Shown piece after piece: positions 1-8,776 of a DNA stretch of 64,000 bases. The notes below the pieces were generated by a model. It saw nothing but the letters and a program-made list of their open reading frames with translations, was not told the origin of the DNA and did no database searches. The translations under genes and the position numbers were made by a program. The stretch is from Clostridium puniceum (lineage in GTDB: Bacteria > Bacillota > Clostridia > Clostridiales > Clostridiaceae). The stretch lies in assembly GCF_002006345.1 (NCBI RefSeq), contig NZ_LZZM01000163.1, forward strand, positions 1 to 64,000, written 5' to 3'. Each line of letters begins with the position of its first letter. The stretch's first letter is position 1.

Positions 1-76
1 TTACACCACATATTACTCCCATTTCATTTGCTTCTTTAATATGTTCTACATTTGCTGTGTCTAAAAAAAATCTCAT
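1..76 (-). CDS. Transaldolase / fructose-6-phosphate aldolase family, N-terminal fragment
   Basis: The first 25 codons of a minus-strand gene run off the left edge. The peptide begins MRFFLDTANVEHIKEANEMG and continues VICGV, the first strand and helix of small (about 215-residue) TalC/Fsa-type transaldolases, where the Asp of FLDTA is an active-site residue. A ribosome site (AAGGGAG) lies 9-10 bases before the ATG at 76. The gene lies downstream of araD in the same direction. In clostridia a transaldolase in an arabinose cluster would feed xylulose-5-phosphate into the pentose phosphate pathway. The family call rests on the N-terminus only, and whether the enzyme is a true transaldolase or an F6P aldolase cannot be decided here. 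Confidence 0.85.
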   Translation of the reverse strand, partial: MRFFLDTANVEHIKEANEMGVICGV

Positions 77-104
77 TTCCTTAACATCTCCCTTAATTCA
101 ATTT

Positions 105-345
105 ACAGTTAACAGTGATAGTTGAAATTTTTAGATTAAACTCACAGAGAAAGTTCTGATAACCAAATACAAAATGCCCAAGGGGAAAGTTCAGAGAACG
201 AAATATAAAATTTGGACATTAGCTTTTTCCTTCTCATTTTTGGATCATAATTTTTCTCTAGCACAATTTATTAATTTATATTTTGAAGAAATTATAAGCT
301 CTTCTCCCTAAGTATCACTTTTCATTGTTAACTGTTACTATTAAT
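105..345. repeat. Intergenic repeat block between araD and the transaldolase gene
   Basis: The 343-base gap between the transaldolase start and the araD end holds no gene. Two inverted copies of ACAGTTAACA (105-114, and 327-336 as TGTTAACTGT) bound a segment with two direct copies of a unit beginning GRGAAAGTTC (147-156 and 183-192), each followed by an A-rich AAATAnAAAA stretch. The boundary motifs belong to a degenerate 7-base unit (roughly NAACTGT) that recurs at 23194-23227. The GAAAGTTC unit recurs at 58785. This looks like a dispersed intergenic repeat, possibly MITE-like. I see no coding potential. Confidence 0.6.
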
Positions 346-419
346 TTTTAATATATAAAAAGTTTATCTTAAATTCGGAGTTCCAATCAAAATTTAAGAA
401 TCACCTTTATTACACATTT

Positions 420-1106
420 TTATTGTCCATAATATGCATTTGCACCATGTTTTCTTAGATAATGTTTATCTAAAAGATGTTGTTTAACCCCTTTTACTCG
501 GTTATTTAAAGTCATTGTCTTATATGCCATTTCAGCCACTTTATCTAATACTACTGCATTATAAACTGCTGAATCAGCATCTTTTCCCCAAGCAAATGGT
601 CCATGATTTTTAACTACAATAGCAGGAATTTCTAATGGATTTTTATCCCCTATTGTTTCTACTATTACATTTCCAGTTTCTTTTTCATATTCTCCACTGA
701 TTTCTTCATCAGTTAAGTCACGAGTACAAGGAATGTCTCCATAGAAATAATCTGCATGAGTTGTTCCAAAGGCTGGTATAGACATTCCTGCTTGAGCAAA
801 AGTTGTTGCCCAATCTGAATGAGTATGAACTACGCCACCAACATTGGGATAAGTCTTATACATAACTAAATGAGTTGGTGTATCAGTTGAAGGCTTATAT
901 TTTCCTTCTACGACATTTCCTTCTAAGTCTACAACTACCATATCTTCTGGTTTCATAGTATCGTAATCAACACCACTTGGTTTTATTACTACTAGTCCAC
1001 TTTCTCTATCAATTTCACTAACATTTCCCCAGGTGTAAATTACCATTCCTTTTCTTTGAAGTTCCATATTAGCTTCATAAACTTTTTCTTTTAATTTTTC
1101 TAACAT
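420..1106 (-). CDS. araD: L-ribulose-5-phosphate 4-epimerase AraD
   Basis: This 228-residue class II aldolase-fold enzyme interconverts L-ribulose-5-phosphate and D-xylulose-5-phosphate, the last step of arabinose entry into the pentose phosphate pathway. The zinc ligands of the family are visible: His94 and His96 in HTHSDW and His169 in KNHGPF. The phosphate-binding KPSG (42-45) and STDTPTH (73-79) segments are present, and Asp119 matches the catalytic Asp of the E. coli enzyme (231 residues). The ATG at 1106 follows a GGGGGAG ribosome site. An AraR-type palindrome lies about 65 bases upstream (near 1175). araR is the next gene upstream in the same direction, separated by a hairpin. Confidence 0.97.
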   Translation of the reverse strand: MLEKLKEKVYEANMELQRKGMVIYTWGNVSEIDRESGLVVIKPSGVDYDTMKPEDMVVVDLEGNVVEGKYKPSTDTPTHLVMYKTYPNVGGVVHTHSDWATTFAQAGMSIPAFGTTHADYFYGDIPCTRDLTDEEISGEYEKETGNVIVETIGDKNPLEIPAIVVKNHGPFAWGKDADSAVYNAVVLDKVAEMAYKTMTLNNRVKGVKQHLLDKHYLRKHGANAYYGQ

Positions 1107-1168
1107 TTAAATCCTCCCCCGTTAATTTTTCATACTTAATTATTTTCCTACGCCTTTCTTGTTGTATG

Positions 1169-1182
1169 TATGTACGTACAAG
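1169..1182 (-). promoter_or_regulatory. AraR-type operator of araD
   Basis: The perfect palindrome TGTACGTACA (1171-1180) closely matches the Bacillus/Clostridium AraR operator core. A TATAAT-like hexamer for minus-strand transcription lies upstream at 1198-1203, but I find no good -35 partner at standard spacing. The operator would sit just downstream of the start site, a position suited to blocking early elongation or initiation. Confidence 0.75.
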
Positions 1183-1241
1183 AGTGTGTAACATAATATT
1201 ATATTATTTTTCTATTAATAGCGTATATATTAAAATTTATA

Positions 1242-1274
1242 TTGCTTCAGGGATTTAATCCCTTTGTGAAGCAA
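1242..1274 (-). terminator. Hairpin downstream of araR
   Basis: TTGCTTCA (1242-1249) pairs perfectly with TGAAGCAA (1267-1274), and an inner GGGAT/ATCCC pair forms a second stem. It lies 10 bases past the araR stop. The following T-run is weak, so it may only partly separate araR from araD. Confidence 0.55.
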
Positions 1275-1283
1275 ATATAAAAT

Positions 1284-2357
1284 TTAAACTCTGGAACAGG
1301 ATTCTCTAACTATAAGTTCAGCATTATATGTATATTGAGGTTTATCTATTCTGCCCTCTATCATATCAATAATACACTTTGCTGCTCTTATTCCCATATC
1401 TTCTTTTGGATGTTTTATTGTTGTAAGTTTAACATCTGATGAAACTGCTAAACTAGAATCGTCAAAACTTACAATTGATAAATCCTTGGGAACTTTTATC
1501 CCTTCTTTTCTACAATTATCTATTACTTTTAAAGCAACTTTGTCATTATAACAAACAATTGCTGTTGGTTTTTCTTTAAGACTCAATATCTTTTTAGTAA
1601 ATTGGTCTATATACATTTCTTGATTATCTGTTATATATTCCCCTACTATAGTCTTGTCAAAACTCAAATCATATTCATTAAGTGCTTTTATATAACCTTT
1701 TCTTCTCTTTTCACCTTGTAAATCATCGGCCTTAAATAATGCAGCAATACTCTTATGTCCAAGTTCCAACAAGTAATTTGTCAGTTTATATCCACCTTGT
1801 TCGTCATCTACTACAATGTATGCAGAATTTTCTTCATCACAATTAGCATTTATTGCAATATATTTTGTATTTTTCTTTTCTAATTTTTTTATGCTGTCAT
1901 GATGAAGATTATTTATAGTACTTTGAGCTGGTTCAACAATTAATCCAGCAATATCTTGATTTATAATGTTTTCAAAACAAATTCTCTCATTTTCAATATC
2001 GTTATTACTATTAAACAACAATAAATTATATCCCTTTTTTCTAAGTTCTTCTTCTATACCAGATATAATTTTAGGAAAAATATAATCGGATATATATGTA
2101 GTAAGAACTGCAACATTCTTCTTGATTTCACTGCTTCTCTTATTAGAATAAAAACTTCCTTTTCCTCTTTCTTTATAAATCCAACCTTCTTGCACTAAAT
2201 AAGTTAGTGCTTGACGTACAGTATGTCTACTTACTTTAAATTGATTGGCTATCTCATTTTCAGAGGGTAATTGGTCTCCTGCTGAAACCATCTTGTCTTC
2301 TATAAGGCTTATATAATATTTTTCAATAATCTCATGCTTTGTTTCAGCTTCTTTCAT
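1284..2357 (-). CDS. araR: Arabinose operon repressor AraR (GntR-type HTH, LacI-type sensor)
   Basis: This 357-residue two-domain repressor has a GntR-family winged helix at about residues 5-72 (the LPSENEIANQFKVSRHTVRQ region followed by the GKGSFY wing). A LacI/periplasmic-binding-like effector domain follows from about residue 80 (AVLTTYISDYIFP onward, with FDDSSLA and a C-terminal TTIKHP segment). This architecture and length match B. subtilis AraR (362 residues), which releases DNA on binding L-arabinose. It is divergent from araA. A good promoter (TTGATA, 17 bases, TATAAT at 2488-2460) and an imperfect AraR operator lie upstream, which suggests autoregulation. Confidence 0.93.
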   Translation of the reverse strand: MKEAETKHEIIEKYYISLIEDKMVSAGDQLPSENEIANQFKVSRHTVRQALTYLVQEGWIYKERGKGSFYSNKRSSEIKKNVAVLTTYISDYIFPKIISGIEEELRKKGYNLLLFNSNNDIENERICFENIINQDIAGLIVEPAQSTINNLHHDSIKKLEKKNTKYIAINANCDEENSAYIVVDDEQGGYKLTNYLLELGHKSIAALFKADDLQGEKRRKGYIKALNEYDLSFDKTIVGEYITDNQEMYIDQFTKKILSLKEKPTAIVCYNDKVALKVIDNCRKEGIKVPKDLSIVSFDDSSLAVSSDVKLTTIKHPKEDMGIRAAKCIIDMIEGRIDKPQYTYNAELIVRESCSRV

Positions 2358-2437
2358 TTATTTTCAACTACTTCCATCAAATAAATATGCTATACACTAT
2401 TATCTACTATTATTCTTACACATAATGGCTTTAGTAG

Positions 2438-2488
2438 TTGTACGCACTTGATACTTTAGATTATATATTTATTTTCTTATTATATCAA
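2438..2488 (-). promoter_or_regulatory. araR promoter with imperfect AraR operator
   Basis: On the minus strand TTGATA (2488-2483) and TATAAT (2465-2460) are separated by 17 bases. Just downstream of the expected start site, TTGTACGCAC (2438-2447) matches nine of ten positions of the operator half and core, but its distal half is poor. This is consistent with weak autorepression. Confidence 0.6.
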
Positions 2489-2524
2489 TAGTTTTTTATG
2501 AGTTAATATTTTTTCGTTTTTATC

Positions 2525-2569
2525 TTGTATGTACAACATTATTGTACTATAATATTCTTGTACATACAA
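2525..2569 (+). promoter_or_regulatory. araA promoter embedded in two AraR operators
   Basis: TTGTATGTACAA (2525-2536) and TTGTACATACAA (2558-2569) are near-palindromic operators with centres 33 bases apart, about three helical turns. The -35 hexamer TTGTAT is the left half of the first operator. TATAAT (2548-2553) follows after exactly 17 bases, and the second operator covers the expected start site. A further TGTATACA lies at 2596-2603. The arrangement fits cooperative repression by AraR. Confidence 0.85.
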
Positions 2570-2640
2570 CCAATTAATGTTTGTACTTATGGAAATGTAT
2601 ACAAAATCACGTATTTTACTATTTTAGGAGGAATGTTAAA

Positions 2641-4107
2641 ATGTTAAAGTTAAAAAATTATGAATTTTGGTTTGTTACAGGAAGTCAACCTCTTTATGGT
2701 CCTGAAGTAATAGATCAAGTATCTGATAACTCTAAAGTTATTGTTGATGGTTTAAACACTAAAAATTTACCTTATAAAATTGTATTTAAAACAGTTGCTA
2801 CTAATTCTGATTCTATTAGAAAAGTATGTAATGATGCTAATATGGATGAAAACTGTGCTGGTATAATCACTTGGATGCATACATTTTCACCAGCCAAAAT
2901 GTGGATTCATGGTTTAACTGAACTTAGAAAGCCATTACTTCACCTTCACACTCAGTTTAATAAAGAAATTCCATGGGGAACAATTGATATGGATTTCATG
3001 AACTTAAATCAAGCTGCTCATGGCGATAGAGAATTTGGATATATTGGTGCTAGACTTGATATAGCTCGTAAAATAGTAGTTGGTCATTGGACAGATGCTT
3101 CTGTTGCAGCAGACATAGCTAAATGGATGGCTCCTGCTGTTGCTGTTACTGAAGGTAGAACAATTAAGGTTGCTCGTTTTGGTGACAACATGAGAGATGT
3201 TGCTGTTACTGATGGTGACAGAATCGAAGCTGAAATCAAATTTGGCTGGACTATAGATTACTATGGTGTTGGTGATTTAGTTAAATCAATGGATAAAGTT
3301 ACTGAAGATCAAATTGATGAATTAATGGCTGAATACTCTAGATTATATGATATAGATCCTAAAGCTCCTATAAATTCTATTCGTGAACAAGCTAAGATCG
3401 AAATTGGTTTAAGAACTTTCTTAGATGCTAGAGGATATACAGCTTTCACAACTAACTTCCAAGCACTTCATGGAATGAAACAACTTCCAGGTCTTGCTGC
3501 ACAGCATTTAATGGCTGAAGGTTATGGCTTTGGTGCTGAAGGAGATTGGAAAACAGCTGCACTTCTTAGAGCTATGAAAATTATGGCTGGCGGAAAAGGT
3601 ACAGGCTTAATGGAAGATTATACTTATAATCTTGATTCTGAAAATGGACTGATTCTTGGTGCACATATGCTTGAAATTTGCCCAACACTTGCTGCAACTA
3701 AACCAGTTATTGAAGTACATCCACTTGGAATTGGTGATAAAGAAGATCCTGCTCGTTTAGTATTTAAAGGTGCTTCTGGTCCTGCAGTTGCTGCTTCATT
3801 AATAGATATGGGTAACAGATTCCGTTTGATTGTTAACAGTGTTGATTGTGTTGAAGTTACTGAAGATATGCCTAACTTACCAGTGGCAAGCGTTCTTTGG
3901 AAACCACAACCATCATTAAAAGAAGGTGCTAAGGCATGGATTATAGCTGGTGGTGCTCATCATACTAGTTTCTCATTTGCAGTTGATGAAGAGCAATTAG
4001 TGGACTGGGCTGATATGGTTGGTATTGAATGTGTGTTAATTAACAATGATACTAAACTTTCGACTTTTAAGAATGAATTGAAATTTTCTAGTACTGCTTG
4101 GAAATAA
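2641..4107 (+). CDS. araA: L-arabinose isomerase AraA
   Basis: AraA converts L-arabinose to L-ribulose in the cytoplasm, with Mn2+ as the usual metal. The protein has 488 residues from the ATG at 2641, which follows TAGGAGGAATG. A longer reading from TTG at 2581 would run through the operator region and lacks a ribosome site, so I reject it. Metal and catalytic positions of the family are visible: Glu300 in GAEGDW, Glu325 in MEDYTY, His342 in AHMLE and the His440-His441 pair in GGAHH. QPLYG near the N-terminus is also typical. No araB (ribulokinase) is in the window. The gene ends before a strong terminator. Confidence 0.97.
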   Translation: MLKLKNYEFWFVTGSQPLYGPEVIDQVSDNSKVIVDGLNTKNLPYKIVFKTVATNSDSIRKVCNDANMDENCAGIITWMHTFSPAKMWIHGLTELRKPLLHLHTQFNKEIPWGTIDMDFMNLNQAAHGDREFGYIGARLDIARKIVVGHWTDASVAADIAKWMAPAVAVTEGRTIKVARFGDNMRDVAVTDGDRIEAEIKFGWTIDYYGVGDLVKSMDKVTEDQIDELMAEYSRLYDIDPKAPINSIREQAKIEIGLRTFLDARGYTAFTTNFQALHGMKQLPGLAAQHLMAEGYGFGAEGDWKTAALLRAMKIMAGGKGTGLMEDYTYNLDSENGLILGAHMLEICPTLAATKPVIEVHPLGIGDKEDPARLVFKGASGPAVAASLIDMGNRFRLIVNSVDCVEVTEDMPNLPVASVLWKPQPSLKEGAKAWIIAGGAHHTSFSFAVDEEQLVDWADMVGIECVLINNDTKLSTFKNELKFSSTAWK

Positions 4108-4269
4108 TTAAAAAATTAATATTAATTATATTAAATCTCATAATCTAATCAATATATATGCTAACAGTAAATTTTAGTTATTTTGACAATGAAAAATTGA
4201 TTTTCATTTTTTATAATCATACCGATGATATAAATATAACTCTATAAAATTTCTATCATTTACTATTTT

Positions 4270-4308
4270 ATAAAAGACAAAGCCTGCTCCCCAGACTTTG
4301 TCTTTTAT
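4270..4308. terminator. Intrinsic terminator after araA
   Basis: A 13-base perfect stem begins ATAAAAGACAAAG (4270-4282), pairs with 4296-4308, and is followed by a T-rich run. It lies 160 bases past araA and could serve both strands. Confidence 0.8.
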
Positions 4309-4315
4309 ATTATTT

Positions 4316-4436
4316 TTATTCAACTATAGGATGCCTAAATTGTACTATTGTTCCTTCTCCATAGACACTCTTATATTCCATTCTATATTTTTTACAAATC
4401 ATTAAAACTTGTTTGCTAATAGTTTTATTTAATAAA
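4316..4436 (-). pseudogene. Possible histidine-kinase ATPase C-terminal remnant
   Basis: A 39-codon reading frame ending in TAA at 4316 encodes a tail with ISKQVLMICKKY followed by VYGEGTIVQFRHPIVE. A helix followed by a GxGTxxxF strand resembles the last part (G3 box) of a GHKL histidine-kinase ATPase domain. There is no start codon or upstream kinase sequence; the frame runs directly into the end of the broken GH43 gene. I treat it as a fragment, and the family assignment is tentative. Confidence 0.35.
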
Positions 4437-4439
4437 GAC

Positions 4440-5280
4440 TTAATCACCTGTAAGCTCACCATAAGCTGATATAATACTCTTATACTCTTCCGCTGTAATA
4501 TTCATAACAGTACCATGTCTAGGCTTACTTGGTAAACTATAAGTACCAACTGCTAGTTTAGTATACTCAGGATTACTAAAATCCTTAATGCTATATGGAG
4601 AGTATCCACCTGCACCAAAGTAATCAACTAATAAAATCCATTCATCTTTACCATTCAACTTATAGGAAGTAGGCCCTTCTACTCCAATAATATTTTGCCA
4701 TGATTTTACTTTTTTGAAAGGTAACATTAGTAAAGTTGAACGTTCTAAATAAATGTATGTACTAGATTCATTTTTAGTAAAACGATAGTAATATCCTGTT
4801 ACTTCATCCTTTATTATAGTACAATCAATTACACTATAATTTTCTTCTAACTAAATTTGTGGCTCTGTAAATATATAGAAATCTCTTGTTTTACAATAAT
4901 AAGCCCTTTGTTTTGCATAATTATCTGTACCTACTTTAGATGCCCAAAACACAATATATTCACCACTGTTTTTATCATAAAAAGCTTCTGGTGCCCATGT
5001 ACATCCAGCATTATTGGGTGCTATTTTTACCATTCTCTCATTAAGACCAATGCACTAAATCTGTTGATTCCCAAACCATAATATACTGACTTCCAGCCGT
5101 TTGAGCCCCTCCCCAATCACCATTTCTATTGTAAATTGAAAGATCTGTAGCAATTATATAAAATTTATCTCCTTCTGCAGAGCGCATAATAAATGGATCT
5201 CTTACCCCTTTTTCTCCTAGTGCTGAAGTAAGAATAGGATTACCGCCATTTAATTCCTTATTTTTTGTAAACGATCCACA
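4440..5280 (-). pseudogene. Broken GH43-family arabinan/xylan-degrading enzyme
   Basis: Joined across lesions, the minus strand encodes a GH43-like five-bladed propeller: GVRDPFIM with the catalytic-base Asp, STDLVHW, GCTWAPEAFYD, then VEGPTSYKL with the likely acid Glu, and a C-terminal RHGTVMNIT segment. Three defects are visible. The N-terminus is missing. One extra T after LVHWS near 5048 shifts the frame; removing it restores LVHWSNERMVK. An in-frame TAG follows FTEPQI near 4853. No intact product is possible. It sits between araA and the epimerase in an arabinose locus, so an arabinosidase role is likely for the ancestor. Confidence 0.85.
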
Positions 5281-5288
5281 AAAAATAA

Positions 5289-5333
5289 TTGTATGTATTA
5301 TTTGCTTGTATTATAATATACTTGTGCATACAT
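5289..5333 (+). promoter_or_regulatory. Epimerase promoter with paired AraR operators
   Basis: The layout copies that of araA. TTGTATGTATTA (5289-5300) contains the -35 hexamer, TATAAT (5312-5317) lies 17 bases on, and a second imperfect operator TTGTGCATACAT (5322-5333) covers the start site. The operator centres are again 33 bases apart. Both operators are less perfect than those of araA, suggesting weaker repression. Confidence 0.75.
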
Positions 5334-5399
5334 CTATAATAATATATACTTTATGTAAATGTATACTAAAAAAACTTATTAACTTTGGAGGTGCTCATA

Positions 5400-6455
5400 A
5401 TGGCAATAGAAAAAAAACTTTTTGGAACAATGGCTAATGGAGAAGAGGTCTATATTTATACTTTAAAAAATTCTAAAGGTATGACAGCAGAAATCTGTAC
5501 ATATGGTGCTACAATTGTTTCTACAAAGGTTCCTGATAAAAATGGTAAATTTCACGATGTAATGCTAGGATATGACAATTTAGATGGATATTTAAAAGGT
5601 GACAAATTTTTTGGTGCATTAATAGGACGTTTTGGAAACAGAATACAATATGGAAAATTCACTCTTAATGGAAAGGGATATCAATTAGCACAAAATGATG
5701 GAGAAAATCATCTTCATGGAGGACCAAAGGGCTTTGATAAAGTAATATGGGACTCAAAAATAATTGAAAGTGAATCTAATACGTTAGAACTTACTTATTT
5801 TAGTACTAACGGAGAAGAAGGATATCCTGGAAATCTTACGGTTAAGGTTAATTATGTTCTTACTGAAGATAATGCTTTAGAAATAAATTACTATGCAACT
5901 ACTGATGAAGATACAATTGTAAATCTTACAAATCATGCTTATTTTAATTTATCAGGCCATTCTTCTGGTGATGTTCTTAATCATAAATTAATGATTAATG
6001 CGGACAAATTTACTGTAAATGATAAAACTTCTATTCCTACTGGAGAAATCAAAGAAGTAGCTGGTACTCCTATGGATTTTAGAACCTTAACTTTCATTGG
6101 ACAAAATATAGATAGTGATTATGAACAAATTGTTTTTGGAAAAGGATTTGACCATAATTGGGTCTTAAATACTAACGGTTCTGATTCCTTAAAAGCAGCT
6201 CAAGCTGTTGCTGAAGATACTGGTATCATAATGGACGTTTACACAACAACTCCAGGAGTTCAATTTTATAGTGGAAATTTCATTGATGGAACTGATACTG
6301 GAAAAGAAAATTTTATTTATAGAATCAGAAATGGCTTCTGCTTAGAAACTCAATATTTCCCAAATTCTATAAATTGCAACAGTTTTTCTTCACCAATACT
6401 TAAGGCTAGAGATGAATATAAACATAAAACAATATATAAATTCTCTACACTTTAA
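5400..6455 (+). CDS. galM: Aldose 1-epimerase (mutarotase)
   Basis: This 351-residue protein catalyses alpha/beta anomer interconversion of aldoses. It shows the GalM hallmarks: NHLHGGPKGFDKVIW with His106, NLTNHAYFNLSGH with the acid His179, and a late CLETQYFPNSIN segment with the catalytic Glu. I start at the ATG at 5400, 8 bases after GGAGG. The AraR-type promoter implies a role in supplying the right anomer of arabinose to AraA. It stands alone, closed by a long hairpin. Confidence 0.93.
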   Translation: MAIEKKLFGTMANGEEVYIYTLKNSKGMTAEICTYGATIVSTKVPDKNGKFHDVMLGYDNLDGYLKGDKFFGALIGRFGNRIQYGKFTLNGKGYQLAQNDGENHLHGGPKGFDKVIWDSKIIESESNTLELTYFSTNGEEGYPGNLTVKVNYVLTEDNALEINYYATTDEDTIVNLTNHAYFNLSGHSSGDVLNHKLMINADKFTVNDKTSIPTGEIKEVAGTPMDFRTLTFIGQNIDSDYEQIVFGKGFDHNWVLNTNGSDSLKAAQAVAEDTGIIMDVYTTTPGVQFYSGNFIDGTDTGKENFIYRIRNGFCLETQYFPNSINCNSFSSPILKARDEYKHKTIYKFSTL

Positions 6456-6495
6456 TTCTGTAAGATCTGCTTTGCATATTTCATAATTGAAAAAT

Positions 6496-6553
6496 AGCAT
6501 ACATTTATTCTAATTTATAGATGTTTCACTATAAATTAGACAAATTGTATGCT
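6496..6553 (+). terminator. Hairpin after the epimerase gene
   Basis: AGCATACA (6496-6503) pairs with TGTATGCT (6546-6553), and inside it TCTAATTTATAG pairs with CTATAAATTAGA. The T-run is modest. The rest of the 330-base gap up to 6786 is AT-rich with no gene that I can see. Confidence 0.6.
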
Positions 6554-6786
6554 TCATATTATTATGTATGTATTAAATTATTACATTGTTGTAACAAATA
6601 ATGTCCATTAAATTTAGTTATAGTAACTTAATTCTTTGGAATAATTGAAATTATAACCTATTATTCTTCTAATAAATAAGCTGCATAAACTTACTATACA
6701 TTACATTGCTTTAATATAACAAATTAATTAGAATTTATATATTTTTTCTCTAAACTAAATTTAATAGTAAAAAGGTTATAAAATTA

Positions 6787-7653
6787 TTATTTTTGTTCTT
6801 CTACAACTCTATATATAGCCTTTGCTACCCCCAAGTTACTATTAGTATCTGTTATGTATTTGGCTATTTCTTTTATTTCTGGAATGGCATTTCCCATTGC
6901 AACTGTTTCTGTAAATTCTGTAAACATAGAATAATCATTAAAACTATCTCCAAGAACCATAACTTCTTCTCTCTTAAATCCCATTTTTTCAGCTACCTTA
7001 GCAAGTATAATTCCCTTTTGTGCTGTTATATGTGTAACTTCTATATTATCTCTAAACGAAGATGAAACAGCAATTCCTTTTATTTCACCTATAATTCTTT
7101 TCATTTTATTTATAAGTTCTATATTATTATGAAATGCTACAAACTTTCTAATTTCCATATCACTATTTAAAAATTCATCTAAATTTGAAATATAGTTAAG
7201 ATTAACAAAGTATGGTTGAACCTTAGCAAAAGCTAGTGCTTCCTCTTGTGTAAATTCTGGATTAAATGATAAAGTTCTAAACACCATTTCTTTTAATGCT
7301 TCTTCTTTACTATCCGTTGTATAAATCCCTTTATTAGTAAATATTCTTGCAGATACCTTTTCTTTTTGAAGTATATCTATAATTTGAGTTGCAGTTTTTT
7401 GTTCTATATTAATTTCTTCTAATATCTTTCCATCTTCATCTCTGTATTCTGCACCATTCATAAGAACACATTGACATCTTATATTATTTTCCTGCAAAAT
7501 TGGTTCAACTGTATCATATTCTCTTCCTGTTGAAATTGCAAATACAATTCCCGCATCTTCTGCTTTTTTTATAGCAGCTACAGTTTCTTTATCTATATTA
7601 TGTTTTTCATTTAATAAAGTCCCATCCATATCTGATGCTATAAGTTTTATCAT
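6787..7653 (-). CDS. HAD-superfamily Cof-type phosphatase
   Basis: This 288-residue protein of the Cof/YwpJ class (HAD IIB) likely hydrolyses sugar or nucleotide phosphates. Motif I is DMDGTLL with nucleophile Asp8 and Asp10. Motif II is the Ser/Thr of AISTGRE. Motif III is the late Lys, and motif IV is GDSFNDYSMF near residue 235. A C2-type cap lies between. The start follows AAGGAGATGG. It is monocistronic and divergent from the PHP gene. Substrate cannot be predicted from sequence. Confidence 0.9.
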   Translation of the reverse strand: MIKLIASDMDGTLLNEKHNIDKETVAAIKKAEDAGIVFAISTGREYDTVEPILQENNIRCQCVLMNGAEYRDEDGKILEEINIEQKTATQIIDILQKEKVSARIFTNKGIYTTDSKEEALKEMVFRTLSFNPEFTQEEALAFAKVQPYFVNLNYISNLDEFLNSDMEIRKFVAFHNNIELINKMKRIIGEIKGIAVSSSFRDNIEVTHITAQKGIILAKVAEKMGFKREEVMVLGDSFNDYSMFTEFTETVAMGNAIPEIKEIAKYITDTNSNLGVAKAIYRVVEEQK

Positions 7654-7862
7654 TTGAAACCATCTCCTTAACTTTTTATTTATCTTTTCAATACAATTTA
7701 TTATAACAAAGTTTTTAGAATTATAAAAATATTTAAATCATAGCCCTATGTTATTCTTGAATTGTAAGAACCTTAATGATAAATTCTATAACTGTATTGG
7801 TAATTATTTAAATGTAAATCATATATTTAAAAGTAGATAACATTGATAAAATTGGAGAGATA

Positions 7863-8555
7863 ATGTATAAAAAAGGTGATTTTCATATTCACTCTATTTA
7901 CTCAGATGGAAAATGTAGTCCAGAAGAAATTGTTATAATTTCTAAAGAGAAAAATATAGATATTATTTCCATAACAGACCATAATAATACTGAAGGAATA
8001 AATGAAGCAATTTTAACCGGAAAAGAACTTGGAATTAAAGTAATTCCTGGTCTTGAACTTTCTACTAGATATAATAATTCCAGAGTACACATTTTAGGCT
8101 ACTTTAAAGACGATACTTATAAAGATGATCTTTTAGTTGAAATATTAAAAAAAGTGAGATCACATAAAATATCTGCTATTAAACGCCTAATGCAAAATCA
8201 CATAAATTTCTATGATAAAAAAGATAAATTGGATATAAGAACTGGAATTGAAATTCTAAAATTCTTTAAAGCCACAGTTATTTTAGCACATCCTGTACTT
8301 TTAAATAAGAATGACTTTAAATCAATTATAACAATGAATTTTGACGGACTTGAAGCTAAGTATTACAAAAATACTGATGAAGATACTCAATATTTTTTGA
8401 ATGTGGCTAAAAATAATAATTTACTTTATACAGCAGGTTCAGATTTTCATGATTTCAACAAACTTTACAAATCTCATGGAATGATAGGCGATGTATATCT
8501 CAATGAGCAGGAACTATATAAATTTTTAACTCATAGTAATTTAATTTGTTTCTGA
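7863..8555 (+). CDS. PHP-domain phosphoesterase (TrpH-like)
   Basis: This 230-residue PHP-domain protein carries the metal-binding motifs FHIHSIYSDG near the N-terminus, ITDHNNTEG, PGLELS and a C-terminal GSDFHDF. These are the four His/Asp-rich motifs of the TrpH/YciV family, which hydrolyses 3',5'-nucleotide bisphosphates or short RNA ends. The insert domain seen in longer relatives is short here. The start follows GGAGAGATA. The gene is single and ends before a bidirectional terminator. Confidence 0.85.
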   Translation: MYKKGDFHIHSIYSDGKCSPEEIVIISKEKNIDIISITDHNNTEGINEAILTGKELGIKVIPGLELSTRYNNSRVHILGYFKDDTYKDDLLVEILKKVRSHKISAIKRLMQNHINFYDKKDKLDIRTGIEILKFFKATVILAHPVLLNKNDFKSIITMNFDGLEAKYYKNTDEDTQYFLNVAKNNNLLYTAGSDFHDFNKLYKSHGMIGDVYLNEQELYKFLTHSNLICF

Positions 8556-8729
8556 TTTTATAAATATATATTTGAGATTTCAGACTACAATAATTATAAC
8601 TTATTATATTAGCTGCAATTTTAAATTCTTAGTGGAATGATTTATTATTAAATATTTTCTTCAGATTATTTTTTGCAACATAATAATTAAATAAAAATAA
8701 GAGCTTTTCAACATTACTGTTATTAATAA

Positions 8730-8776
8730 AAAAATGTAACTATACTATAGAAATTTCTATGCATAGTTACATTTTT
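8730..8776. terminator. Bidirectional terminator between convergent genes
   Basis: The stem AAAAATGTAACTAT (8730-8743) pairs with 8763-8776 and is flanked by A and T runs on both sides. It lies between the PHP gene and the HD-GYP gene and overlaps the last bases of the latter. Confidence 0.8.

Noticed and set aside
2581-2640. A longer araA reading from TTG at 2581
   Set aside because: The extra 20 codons run through the operator and ribosome-site region, lack a ribosome site and do not match AraA; the ATG at 2641 follows GGAGG.
4857-5081. Plus-strand frame opposite the broken GH43 gene
   Set aside because: It is Cys/Ile-rich antisense of GH43 codons and has no ribosome site.
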